NCBI GenBank assembly: GCA_026018925.1
Contig: JAKSZU010000163.1
Coordinates: 310,001-374,000 of the forward strand
Direction: 5' to 3'
DNA length: 64,000 nucleotides
Source: Tupaia tana
Lineage: Eukaryota > Chordata > Mammalia > Scandentia > Tupaiidae
The position numbers and the translations under genes were made by a program. A model generated the notes under the pieces. That model saw only the letters and a program-made list of their open reading frames with translations, did no database searches and had not been told where the DNA came from. Below, in pieces: positions 35,708 through 47,606 of this stretch (its first letter is position 1; every line of letters begins with the position of its first letter).

Positions 35708-38700
35708 GGGAACTAGATATTTCAGGGCACAGGCGAAATGAAGATTTTCTACTCATAATTCAGCCTCCAGCAAGCAAAGCTAGTGTGGTAGGGAGCCCCT
35801 CTGGCCTTCTATCCCTGTCTCGGTGTCTCTGAGGTCTCTGTCTCTCTCTGCTCCTGTCTCCTCATTTTTTTTCGTAATTTTTCCTTTTTACGATTTTTTT
35901 AAAGGTAGAATTTCTCTCTGGCTCTCAGCTCCATCTTTTGTTTTGTTAATAAGCCCTTCTGCTCCTTTCTCCCATGCAGGAGAGTTGAGCCATTCTCTGA
36001 GAAGATTCCACATGGATACTGGGAACTAGATATTTCAGGGCACAGGCGAAATGAAGATTTTCTACTCATAATTCAACCTCCAGCAAGCAAAGCTAGTGTG
36101 GTAGGGAGACCCTCTGGCCTTCTATCCCTGTCTCTGTGTCTCTGAGGTCTCTGTCTCTCTCTGCTCCTGTCTCCTCCTATTTTTTTGGTAATTTTTCCTT
36201 TTTACGATTTTTTTAAAGGTAGAATTTCTCTCTGGCTCTCAGCTCCATCTTTTGTTTTGTTAATAAGCCCTTCTGCTCCTTTCTCCCAGGCAGGAGAGTT
36301 GAGCCATTCTCTGAGAAGATTCCACATGGATACTGGGAACTAGATATTTCAGGGCACAGGCGAAATGAAGATTTTCTACTCATAATTCAGCCTCCAGCAA
36401 GCCAAGCTATTGTGGTAAGGAGCCCCTCTGGCCTTCTATCCCTGTCTCTGTGTCTCTGAGGTCTCTGTCTCTCTCTGGTCCTGTCTCCTCATATTTTTTG
36501 TTAATTTTTCATTTTTACGATTTTTTTAAAGGTACAATTTCTATCTGGCTCTCAGCTCCATCTTTTGTTTTGTTAATAAGCCCTTCTGCTCCTTTCTCCC
36601 AGGCAGGAGAGTTGAGCCATTCTCTGAGAGGTTTCCAGTTGGATACTGGGAACTAGATATTTCAGGGCACAGGCGAAATGAAGATTTTCTACTCATAATT
36701 CAACCTCCAGCAAGCAAAGCTTGTGTGGTAGGGAGCCCCTCTGGCCTTCTATCCCTGTCTCTGTGTCTCTGAGGTCTCTGTCTCTCTCTGCTCCTGTCTC
36801 CTCCTATTTTTTTGGTAATTTTTCCTTTTTACGATTTTTTTAAAGGGAGAGTTTCTCTCTGGCTCTCAGCTCCATCTTTTGTTTTGTTAATAAGCCCTTC
36901 TGCTCCTTTCTCCCAGGCAGGAGAGTTGAGCCATTCTCTGAGAAGATTCCACATTGATACTGGGAACTAGATATTTCAGGGCACAGGCGAAATGAAGATT
37001 TTCTACTCATAATTCAGCCTCCAGCAAGCAAAGCTAGTGTGGTAGGGAGCCCCTCTGGCCTTCTATCCCTGTCTCTGTGTCTCTGAGGTCTCTGTCTCTC
37101 TCTGCTCCTGTCTCCTCATTTTTTTTGGTAATTTTTCCTTTTTACGATTTTTTAAAGGTAGAATTTCTCTCTGGCTCTCAGCTCCATCTTTTGTTTTGTT
37201 AATAAGCCCTTCTGCTCCTTTCTCCCAGGCAGGAGAGTTGAGCCATTCTCTGAGAAGATTCCACATGGATACTGGGAACTAGATATTTCAGGGCACAGGC
37301 GAAAGGAAGATTTTCTACTCATAATTCAGCCTCCAGCAAGCAAAGCTAGTGTGGTAGGGAGCCCCTCTGGCCTTCTATCCCTGTCTCTGTGTCTCTGAGG
37401 TCTCTGTCTCTCTCTGCTCCTGTCTCCTCATTTTTTTTGGTAATTTTTCCTTTTTATGATTTTTTTTAAGGTACAATTTCTCTCTGGCTCTCAGCTCCAT
37501 CTTTTGTTTTCTTAATAAGCCCTTCTGCTCCTTTCTCCCAGGCAGGAGAGTTGAGCCATTCTCTGAGAAGTTTCCACATGGATACTGGGATCTAGATATT
37601 TCAGGGCACATGCGAAATGAAGATTTTCTACTCATAATTCAGCCTCCGGCATGCAAAGCTAGTGTGGTAGGGAGCCCCTCTGGCCTTCTATCCCTGTCTC
37701 TGTGTCTCTGAGGTCTCTGTCTCTCTCTGCTCCTGTCTCCTCATTTTTTTTTGGTAATTTTTCTTTTTTACGATTTTTTTAAAGGTAGAATTTCTCTCTG
37801 GCTCTCAGCTCCATCTTTTGTTTTGTTAATAAGCCCTTCTGCTCCTTTCTCCCAGGCAGGAGAGTTGAGCCATTCTCTGAGAAGATTCCACATGGATACT
37901 GGGAACTAGATATTTCAGGGCACAGGCGAAATGAAGATTTTCTACTCATAATTCAGCCTCCAGCAAGCAAAGCTTGTGTGGTAGGGAGCCCCTCTGGCCT
38001 TCTGTCCCTGTCTCTGTGTCTCTGAGGTCTCTGTCTCTCTCTGCTCCTGTCTCTTCACTTTTTTTGGTAATTTTTTCTTTTTACGATTTTTTTAAAGGTA
38101 GAATTTCTCTCTGGCTTTCAGCTCCATCTTTTGTTTTGTTAATAAGCCCTTCTGCTCCTTTCTCCCAGGCAGGAGAGTTGAGCCATTCTCTGAGAAGATT
38201 CCACATGGATACTGGGAACTAGATATTTCAGGGCACAGGCGAAATGAAGATTTTCTACTCATAATTCGGCCTCCAGCAAGCAAAGCTAGTGTGGTATGGA
38301 GTCCCTCTGGCCTTCTATCCCTGTCTCTGTGTCTCTGAGGTCTCTGTCTCTCTCTGCTCCTGTCTCCTCCTATTTTTTTGGTAATTTTTCCTTTTTACGA
38401 TTTTTTTAAAGGTAGAATTTCTCTCTGGCTCTCAGCTCCATCTTTTGTTTTGTTAATAAGCCCTTCTGCTCCTTTCTCCCAGGCAGGAGAGTTGAGCCAT
38501 TCTCTGAGAAGATTCCACATGGATACTGGGAACAAGATATTTCAGGGCACAGGCGAAATGAAGATTTTCTAGTCATAATTCAGCCTCCAGCAAGCAAAGC
38601 TAGTGTGGTAGGGAGCCCCTCTGGCCTTCTATCCCTGTCTCTGTGTCTCTGAGGTCTCTGTGTCTCTCTGCTCCTCTCGTCATATTTTTTTGGTAATTTT

Positions 38701-38839
38701 TTCTTTTTACGATTTTTTTAAAGGTAGAATTTCTCTCTGGCTCTCAGCTCCGTCTTTTGTTTTGTTAATAAGCACTTCTGCTCCTTTCGCCAAGGCAGGA
38801 GAGTTGAGCCATTCTCTGAGAAGATTCCACATGGATGCC
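35708..38839 (+). repeat. Ten mixed monomers between E2 and F3
   Basis: No long HOR is apparent. Markers in order include tttttttcgtaat with ccatgcagg; ccaagctattgtggtaagg; gagaggtttccagttgg; agcttgtg with cctcctattttt and acattgatac; aaaggaag; tatgatttttttt with ggtacaattt; cctccggcatgc; ctgtccctg with cttcacttttt; attcggcctcc; and a ctctcgtcatattt monomer with ctccgtcttttg and tttcgccaagg. The last resembles the fifth A monomer and ends in gatgccggg. No gene is visible. Confidence 0.82.
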
Positions 38840-40093
38840 GGGAACTAGATATTTCAGGGCACAGGCGAAATGAAGATTTTCTACTTATAATTCAGCTTCC
38901 AGCAAGCAAAGCTAGTGTGGTAGGGAGCCCCTCTGGCCTTCTATCCCTGTCTCTGTGTCTCTGAGGTCTCTGTCTCTCTCTGCTCCTGTCTCCACATTTT
39001 TTTTTGGTAATTTTTCCTTTTTACGATTTTTTTAAAAGTAGAATTTCTCTCTGGCTCTCAGCTCCATCTTTTGTTTTGTTAATAAGCCCTTCTGCTCCTT
39101 TCTCCCAGGCAGGAGAGTTGAGCCATTCTCTGAGAAGATTCCACATGGATACTGGGAACTAGATATTTCAGGGAACAGGCGAAATGAAGATCTTCTACTC
39201 ATAATTCAGATTCCAGCAAGCAAAGCTAGTGTGGAAGGGAGCCCCTCTGGCCTTCTATCCCTGTCTCTGTGTCTCTGAGGTCTCTGTTTCTCTCTGCTCC
39301 TGTCTCCTCATTTTTTTTGGTAATTTTTCCTTTTTACGATTTTTTAAAGGTAGAATTTCTCTCTGGCTCTCAGCTCCATCTTTTGTTTTGTTAATAAGCC
39401 CTTCTGCTCCTTTCTCCTAGGCAGGAGAGTTGAGTCATTCTCTGAGAAGATTCCACATGGATACTGGGAACTAGATATTTCAGGGCACAGGCGAAATGAA
39501 GATTTTCTACTCATAATTCAGCCTCCAGCAAGCAAAGCTAGTGTGGTAGGGAGCCCCTCTGGCCTTCTATCCCTGTCTCTGTGCCTCTGAGGTCTCTGTC
39601 TCTCTCTGCTCCTGTCTCCTCATTTTTTTTTGGTAATTTTTCATTTTTACAATTTTTTTAAAGGTAGAATTTCTCTCTGGCTCTCAGCTCCATCTTTTGT
39701 TTTGTTAATAAGCCCTTCTGCTCCTTTCTCCCAGGCAGGAGAGTTGAGCCATTCTCTGAGAAGATTCCACATGGATACTGGGAACGAGATTTTTCAGGGC
39801 ACAGGCGAAATGAAGATTTTCTACTCATAATTCAGCCTCCAGCAAGCAAAGCTAGTGTGGTAGGGAGCCCCTCTGTCCTTCTATCCCTCTCTCGGTGTCT
39901 CTGAGGTCTCTGTCTCTCTCTGCTCCTGTCTCCTCATGTTTTTTTGGTAATTTTTCCTTTTTACGGATTTTTTAAAATTAGAATTTCTCTCTGGCTCTCA
40001 GCTCCATCTTTTGTTTTGTTAATAAGCCCTTCTTCTCCTTTCTCCCAGGCAGGAGAGTTGAGCCATTCTCTGAGAAGATTCCACATGGATACT
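38840..40093 (+). repeat. Cassette F3, 4-monomer repeat (1254 bp)
   Basis: F3 has the same four monomer types as F1 and F2: cttataattcagcttcc with aaaagtag; gggaacagg with ggaaggg, a T6 final tract and gttgagtcattc; a tgcctctgagg monomer; and agatttttcagg with ctctgtccttc, cctctctcgg and ctcatgtttt. Private changes are ccacatttttt, cagattcc in place of cagactcc, tttacaatttt at 39649 and ggattttttaaaatt. It sits about 34 kb from F1, with exactly the same length of 1254 bp. Confidence 0.84.
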
Positions 40094-40599
40094 GGGAACT
40101 AGATATTTCAGGGCACAGGCGAAATGAAGATTTTCTACTCATAATTCAACCTCCAGCAAGCAAAGCTTGTGTAGTAGGGAGCCCCTCTGGCCTTCTATCC
40201 CTGTCTCTGTGTCTCTGAGGTCTCTGTCTCTCTCTGCTCCTGTCTCCTCATTTTTTTTGGTAATTTTTCCTTTTTACGGTTTTTTTAAAGGTAGAATTTC
40301 TCTCTGGCTCTCAGCTCCATCTCTTGTTTTGTTAATAAGCCCTTCTGCTCCTTTCTCCCAGGCAGGAGAGTTGAGCCATTCTCTAAGAAGATTCCACATG
40401 GATACTGGGAACTAGATATTTCAGGGCACAGGCGAAATGAAGATTTTCTACTCATAATTCAGCCTCCAGCAAGCAAAGCTAGTGTGGTAGGGAGCCCCTC
40501 TGGCCTTCTATCCCTGTCTCTCTGTCTCTGAGGTCTCTGTCTATCTCTGCTCCTGTCTCCTCATTTTTTTTGGTAATTTTTCCTTTTTACGATTTTTTT
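40094..40599 (+). repeat. One to two monomers between F3 and the partial A copy
   Basis: These carry aacctcc with agcttgtg, gtagtaggg, acggttttttt, ccatctcttg and ctctaagaag. No gene is visible, and the next monomer gradually takes on block A markers. Confidence 0.75.
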
Positions 40600-42005
40600 A
40601 AAGGTAGAATTTCTCTCTCTCTCTCAGCTCCATCTTTTGCTTTGTTAATAAGCACTTCTTCTCCTTTCTCCCAGGCAGGAGAGTTGAGCCATTCTCTGAG
40701 AAGTTTCCACGTGGATACTGGGAACTAGATGTTTCAGGGCACAGGCGAAATAAAGATTTTCTACTCATAATTCAGCCTCCAGCAAGCAAAGCTAGTGTGG
40801 TAGGGAGCCCCTCTGGCCTTCTATCCATGTCTCTGTGTCTCTGAGGTTTCTGTCTCTCTCTGCTCCTGTCTCCTCATTTTTTTTGGTAATTTTTCCTTTT
40901 TACGATTTTTTTTAAGGTAGAATTTCTCTCTGGCTCTCAGCTCCATCTTTTGTTTTGTTAATAAGCACTTCTGCTCCTTTCTCCCCGGCAGGAGAGTTGA
41001 GCCATTCTCTGAGAAGATTCCACACGGATACTGGGAACTAGATATTTCAGGGCAAAGGAGAAATGAAGATTTTCTACCCATAATTCAACCTCCAGCAAGC
41101 AAAGCTAGTGTCGTAGGGAGCCCCTATGGCCTTCTATCTCTGTCTCTGTGTCTCTGAGGTCTCTGTCTCTCTCTGCTCCTGTCTCCTCCTATTTTTTTGG
41201 TAATTTTTCCTTTTTACGATTTTTTTAAAGGTAGAATTTCTCTCTGGCTCTCAGCTCCATCTTTTGTTTTGTTAATAAGCACTTCTGCTCCTTTCTCCCA
41301 GGCAGGAGAGTTGAACCATTCTCTGAGAAGATTCCACATGGATACTGGGAACTAGATATTTCAGGGCACAGGCGAAATGAAGATTTTCTACTCATAACTC
41401 AGCCTCCAGAAAGCAAAGCTAGTGTAGTAGGGAGCCCCTCTGGCCTTCTATCCCTGTCTCTGTGTCTCTGAGGTCTCTGTCTCTCTCTGCTCCTGTCTCC
41501 TCATTTTTTTTGGTAATTTTTCCTTTTTACGATTTTTTTAAATGTAGAATTTTTCTCTGGCTCACAGCTCCATCTTTTGTTTTGTTAATAAGAACTTCTG
41601 CTCCTTTCTTCCAGGCAGGAGAGTTGAGCCATTCTCTGAGAAGATTCCACATGTATACTGGGAACTAGATATTTCAGTGCACAGGCGAAATAAAGATTTT
41701 CTACTCATAATTCAGCCTCCAGCAAGCAAAGCTAGTGTGGTAGGGAGGCCCTCTGGCCTTCTATCCCTGTCTCTGTGTCTCTGAGGTCTCTGTCTCTCTC
41801 TGCTCCTGTCTCCTCAATTTTTTTGGTAATTTTTCCTTTTCACGGTTTTTTTAAAGTAGATTTTCTCTCTGACTCTCAGCTCCATCTTTTGTTTTGTTAA
41901 TAAGCCCTTCTGCTCCTTTCTCCCAGGCAGGAGAGTTTAGCCATTCTCTGAGAAGATTCCACATGGATACTTGGAACTAGATATTTCAGGACACATGCGA
42001 AAGGA
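40600..42005 (+). repeat. Partial block A copy (A4, about 4.5 monomers)
   Basis: The marker run matches A1 from about 8660 to 10055: tctctctctctcag, cacttcttctcc, aagtttccacgtgg, tatccatgtctc, ctccccggcagg, ggcaaaggag with ctacccataattcaacc, agtgtcgtaggg, cagaaagc, aagaacttctg, catgtatact, cagtgcac with cgaaataaag, cacgg with aaagtag, gagtttagcc, acttggaac and catgcgaaagg. After 42005 the text turns to ctctgtccttc and ctcatgtttt instead of the next A monomer, so four monomers appear to be missing relative to A1. Confidence 0.78.
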
Positions 42006-42599
42006 AGATTTTCTACTCATAATTCAGCCTCCAGCAAGCAAAGCTAGAGTGGTAGGGAGCCCCTCTGTCCTTCTATCCCTCTCTCGGTGTCTCTGAGGTC
42101 TCTGTCTCTCTCTGCTCCTGTCTCCTCATGTTTTTTTGGTACTTTTTCCTTTTTATGGTTTTTTTAAAGGTAGAATTTCTCTCTGGCTCTCAGCTCCATC
42201 TTTTGTTTTGTTAATAAGCCCTTCTGCTCCTTTCTCCCAGGCAGGAGAGTTGAGCCATTCTCTGAGAAGATTCCACATGGATACTGGGAACTAGATATTT
42301 CAGGGCACAGGCGAAATGAAGATTTTCTACTCATAATTCAGCCTCCAGCAAGCAAAGCTAGTGTGGTAGGGAGCCCATCTGGCCTTCTATCCCTGTCTCT
42401 GTGTCTCTGAGGTCTCTGTCTCTCTCTGCTCCTGTCTCCTCATATTTTTTTGGTAATTTTTCCTTTTTACGATTTTTTTAAAGGTAGAATTTCTCTCTGG
42501 CTCTCAGCTCCATCTTTTGTTTTGTTAATAAGCCCTTCTGCTCCTTTCTCCCAGGCAGGAGAGTTGAGCCATTCCCTGAGAAGATTCCACATGGATACT
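42006..42599 (+). repeat. Monomers between A4 and C1
   Basis: The first part has ctagagtgg, ctctgtccttc, ctctctcgg, ctcatgtttttttgg and tttttatgg. It resembles the late A monomer near 11400-11460 and the fourth F monomer. The second monomer has gagcccatctgg, ctcatattttt and attccctgag. No gene is visible. Confidence 0.75.
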
Positions 42600-45500
42600 G
42601 GGAACTAGATATTTCAGGGCAAGGGGAAATGAAGATTTTCTACTCATAATTCAGCCTCCAGCAAGCAAAGCTAGTGTGGTAGGGAGCCCCTCAGGCCTTC
42701 TATCCCTGTCTTTGTGTCTCTAAGGTCTCTGTCCCTCTCTGCTCCTGTCTCCTCATTTTTTTTGGTAATTTTTCTTTTTATGATTTTTTTAAAGGTAGAA
42801 TTTCTCTCTGGCTCTCAGCTCCATCTTTTGTTTTGTTAATAAGAACTTCTGCTCCTTTCTCCCAGGCAGGAGAGTTGAGCAATTCTCTGAGAAGATTCCA
42901 CATGTATACTGGGAAATAGATATTTCAGGGCACAGGCGAAATAAAGATTTTCTACTCATAATTCAGCCTCCAGCAAGCAAAGCTAGTGTGGTAGGGAGCC
43001 CCTCTGGCCTTCTATCCCTGTCTCTGTGTCTCTGAGGTCTCTGTCTCTCTGTGCTCATGTCTCCTCATTTTTTTTGGTAATTTTTCCTTTTCACGGTTTT
43101 TTTAAAGGTAGAATTTCTCTCTGGCTCTCAGCTCCATCTTTTGTTTTGTTAATAAGCTCTTCTGCTCCTTTCTCCCAGGCAGGAGAGTTGAGCCATTCTC
43201 TGAAAAGATTCCACATGGATACTGGGGATTAGATATTTCAGGGCACAGGCGAAATGAAGATTTTCTACTCATAATTCAGCCTCCAGCAAGCAAAGCTAGT
43301 GTGGTAGGGAGCCCCTCTGGCCTTCTATCCCTGTCTCTGTGTCTCTGAGGTCTCTGTCTCTCTCTGCTCCAGTCTCCTCCTATTTTTTGGTAATTTTTCA
43401 TTTTTACGATTTTTTTAAAGGTAGAATTTCTCTCTGGCTCTCAGCTCCATCTTTTGTTTTGTTAATAAGCCCTTCTGCTCCTTTCTCCCAGGCAGGAGAG
43501 TTGAGCCATTCTCTGAGAAGATTCCACATGGATACTGGGAACTAGATATTTCAGGGCACAGGCGAAATGAAGATTTTCTACTCATAATATAGCCTCCAGC
43601 AAGCAAAGCTTGTGTGGTAGGGAGCCCCTCTGGCCTTCTATCCCTGTGTCTGTGTCTCTGAGGTCTCTGTCTCTCTCTGCTCCTGTCTCCTCATTTTTTT
43701 TGGTAATTTTTCCTTTTTACGATTTTTTTAAAGGTAGAATTTTTCTCTGGCTCTCAGCTCCATCTTTTGTTTTGTTAATAAGAACTTCTGCTCCTTTCTT
43801 CCAGGCAGGAGATTTGAGCCATTCTCTGAGAAGATTCCACATGTATACTGGAAACTAGATATTTCAGTGCACAGGCGAAATAAAGATTTTCTACTCATAA
43901 TTCAGCCTCCAGCAAGCAAAGCTAGTGTGGTAGGGAGCCCCTCTGGCCTTCTATCCCTGTCTCTCTGTCTCTGAGGTCTCTATCTCTCTCTGCTCCTGTC
44001 TCCTCAATTTTTTTGGTAATTTTTCCTTTTCACGGTTTTTTTAAAGTAGAATTTCTCTCTGGCTCTCAGCTCCATCTTTTGTTTTGTTAATAAGCCCTTC
44101 TGCTCCTTTCTCCCAGGCAGGAGAGTTGAGCCATTCTCTGAGAAGATTCCACATGGATACTGGGAACTAGATATTTCAGGGCACATGCGAAAGGAAGATT
44201 TTCTACTCATAATTCAGCCTCCAGCAAGCAAAGCTAGTGTGGTAGGGAGCCCCTCTGGCCTTCTATCCCTGTCTCTGTGTCTCTGAGGTCTCTGTCTCTC
44301 TCTCATCTTGTCACCTCATTTTTTTGGTAATTTTTCCTTTTTACGATTTTTTTAAAGGTAGAATTTCTCTCTGGTTCTCAGCTCCATCTTTTGTTTTGTT
44401 AATAAGCCCTTCTGCTCCTTTCTCCCAGGCAGGAGAGTTGAGCCATTCTCTGAGAAGATTCCACATGGATACTGGGAACTAGATATTTCAGGGCACAGGC
44501 GAAATGAAGATTTTTCTACTCATAATTCAGCCTCCAGCAAGCAAAGCTAGTGTGGTAGGGAGCCCCTCTGGCCTTCTATCCCTGTCTCTGTGTCTCTGAG
44601 GTCTCTGTCTCTCTCTGCACCTGTCTCCTCATTTTTTTCTTGTAATTTTTCCTTTTTACGATTTTTTTAAAGGTAGAATTTCTCTCTGGCTCTCAGCTCC
44701 ATCTTTTGTTTTGTTAATAAGCCCTTCTGCTCCTTTCTCCCAGGCAGGAGAGTTGAGCCATTCTCTGAGAAGATTCCACATGGATACTGGGAACTAGATT
44801 TTTCAGGGCACAGGAGAAATGAAGATTTTCTACTCATAATTCAGCCTCCAGCAAGCAAAGCTAGTGTGGTAGGGAGCCCCTCTGTACTTCTATCACTGTC
44901 TCTGTGTCTCTGACGCCTCTGTCTCTCTCTGCTCCTGTCTCCTCATTTTTTTTGGTAATTTTTCCTTTTTACGGTTTTTTTAAAGGTAGAATTTCTCTCT
45001 GGCTCTCAGTTCCATCTTTTGTTTTGTTAATAAGCCCTTCTGCTCCTTTCTCCCAGGCAGGAGAGTTGGGCCATTCTCTGAGAAGATTCCACATGGATAC
45101 TGGGAACTAGATATTTCAGGGCACAGGCGAAATGAAGATTTTCTACTCATAATTCAGCCTCCAGCAAGCAAAGCTAGTGTGGTAGGGAGCCCCTCTGGCC
45201 TTCTATCCCTGTCTCTGTGTCTCTGAGGTCTCTGTCTCTCTCTGCTCCAGTCTCCTCCTATTTTTTTTGTAATTTTTCCTTTTTACGATTTTTTTAAAGG
45301 TAGAATTTCTCTCTGGCTCTCAGCTCTATCTATTGTTTTGTTAATAAGCACTTCTGCTCCTTTCTCCCAGGCAGGAGAGTTGAGGCATTCTCTGAGAAGA
45401 TTCCACATGGATACTGGGATCTAGATATTTCAGGGCACAGGCGAAATGAAGATTTTCTACTCATAATTCAGCCTCCAGCAAGCAAAGCTAGTGTGGTAGG

Positions 45501-47606
45501 GAGCCCCTCTGGCCTTCTATCCCTGTCTCTGTGTCTCTGAGGTCTCTGTCTCTCTCTGCTCCTGTCTCCTCATATTTTTTTGGTAATTTTTCCTTTTTAC
45601 GGTTTTTTTAAAGGTAGAATTTCTCTCTGGCTCTCAGCTCCATCTTTTGTTTTGTTAATAAGCCCTTCTGCTCCTTTCTCCCAGGCAGGAGAGTTGAGCC
45701 CTTCTCTGAGAAGATTCCACATGGATACTGGGAACTAGATATTTCAGGGCACAGGCGAAATGAGATTTTCTACTCATAATTCATTCTCCAGAAAGCAAAG
45801 CTAGTGTAGTAGGGAGCCCCTATTGCCTTCTATCCCTGTCTCTGTGTCTCTGAGGTCTCTGTCTCTCTCTGATCCTGTCTCCTCATTTTTTTTGGTAATT
45901 TTTCCTTTTTACGATTTTTTTAAAGGTAGAATTTTTCTCTGGCTCTCAGCTCCATCTTTTTTTTGTTAATAAGAACTTCTGCTCCTTTCTTCCAGGCAGG
46001 AGAGTTGAGCCATTCTCTGAGAAGATTCCACATGCATACTGGGAACTAGATATTTCATTGCACAGGCGAAATAAAGATTTTCTACTCATAATTCAGCCTC
46101 CAGCAAGCAAAGCTAGTGTGGTAGGGAGCCCCTCTGGCCTTCTATCGCTGTCTCTGTGTCTCTGAGGTCTCTATCTTTCTCTGCTCCTGTCTCCTCATTT
46201 TTTTTTGGTAATTTTTCCTTTTCACGATTTTTTTAAAGTAGAATTTCTCTCTGGCTCTCAGCTCCATCTTTTGTTTTGTTAATAAGCCCTTCTGCTCCTT
46301 TCTCCCAGGCAGGAGAGTTGAGCCATTCTCTGAGAAGTTTCCACATGGATACTGGGAACTAGATATTTCAGGGCACAGGCGAAATGAAGATTTTCTACTC
46401 ATAATTCAGCCTCCAGCAAGCAAAGCTAGTGTGGTAGGGAGCCCCTCTGGCCTTCTATCCCTGTCTCTGTGTCTCTGAGGTCTCTGTCTCTCTCTGCTCC
46501 TGTCTCCTCATTTTTTTTGTTAATTTTTCCTTTTTACGGTTTTTTTAAAGGTAGAATTTCTCTCTCGCTCTCAGCTCCATCTTTTGTTTTGTTAATAAGC
46601 CCTTCTGCTCCTTTCTCCCAGGCAGGAGAGTTGAGCCATTCTCTGAGAAGATTCCACATGGATACTGGGAACTAGATATTTCAGGGCACAGGCGAAATGA
46701 AGATTTTCTACTCATAATTCAGCCTCCAGCAAGCAAAGCTAGTGTGGTAGGGAGCCCCTCTGGCCTTCTATCCCTGTCTCTGTGTCTCTGAGGTCTCTGT
46801 TTCTCTCTGCTCCTGTCTCCTCATTTTTTTTGGTAATTTTTCCTTTTTACGATTTTTTTAAAGGTAGAATTACTCTCTGGCTCTCAGCTCCATCTTTTGT
46901 TTTGTTAATAAGCCCTTCTGCTCCTTTCTCCCATGCAGGAGAGTTGAGCCATTCTCTGAGAAGATTTCACATGGATACTGGAAACTAGATATTTCAGGGC
47001 ACAGGCGAAATGAAGATTTTCTACTCATAATTCAGCCTCCAGCAAGCAAAGCTAGTGTGGTAGTGAGCCGCTCTTGCCTTCTATCCCTGTCTCTGTGTCT
47101 CTGAGGTCTCTGTCTCTCTCTGCTCCTGTCTCTTCATTTTTTTTTTGGTAATTTTTCCTTTTTTCGATTTTTTTAAAGGTAGAATTTCTCTCTGGCTCTC
47201 AGCTCCATCTTTTGTTTTCTTAATAAGCCCTTCTGCTCCTTTCTCCCAGGCAGGAGAGTTGAGCCATTCTCTGAGAAGATTCCACATGGATACTGGGAAC
47301 TAGATATTTCAGGGCACAGGCGAAATAAAGATTTTCTACTCATAATTCAGCCTCGAGCAAGCAAAGCTAATGTGGTAGGGAGCCCCTCTGGCCTTCTATC
47401 CCTGTCTCTGTGTCTCTGAGGTCTCTGTCTCTCTCTGCTCCTGTCTCCTCATTTTTTTTGGTAATTTTTCATTTTTACGATTTTTTTAAAGGTAGAATTT
47501 CTCTCTGGCTCTCAGCTCCATCTTTTGTTTGTTAATAAGCACTTCTGCTCCTTTCTCCCAGGCAGGAGAGTTGAGCCATTCTCTGAGAAGATTCCACATG
47601 GATACT
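42600..47606 (+). repeat. Block C1, 16-monomer higher-order repeat (5007 bp)
   Basis: Sixteen monomers open with ggcaaggggaaatg and run through gtctttgtgtctctaagg, ctgtgctcatgtc, ctggggattag, gctccagtctcc, cataatatagcc, aagaacttctg with gcaggagatttg, cacgg with catgcgaaagg, ctctcatcttgtc, tttttttcttgtaat, ctgacgcctctg, ctctatctattg, gagcccttc, tcattctccagaaagc with cctattgcc, catgcatact, tcgctgtctc, cattactctctgg-type and ggtagtgagccgctcttgcc monomers. Several are shared with B (cctattgcc, catcttgtc, catgcgaaagg) but in another order. The full series repeats 5007 bp later in C2. Confidence 0.92.
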
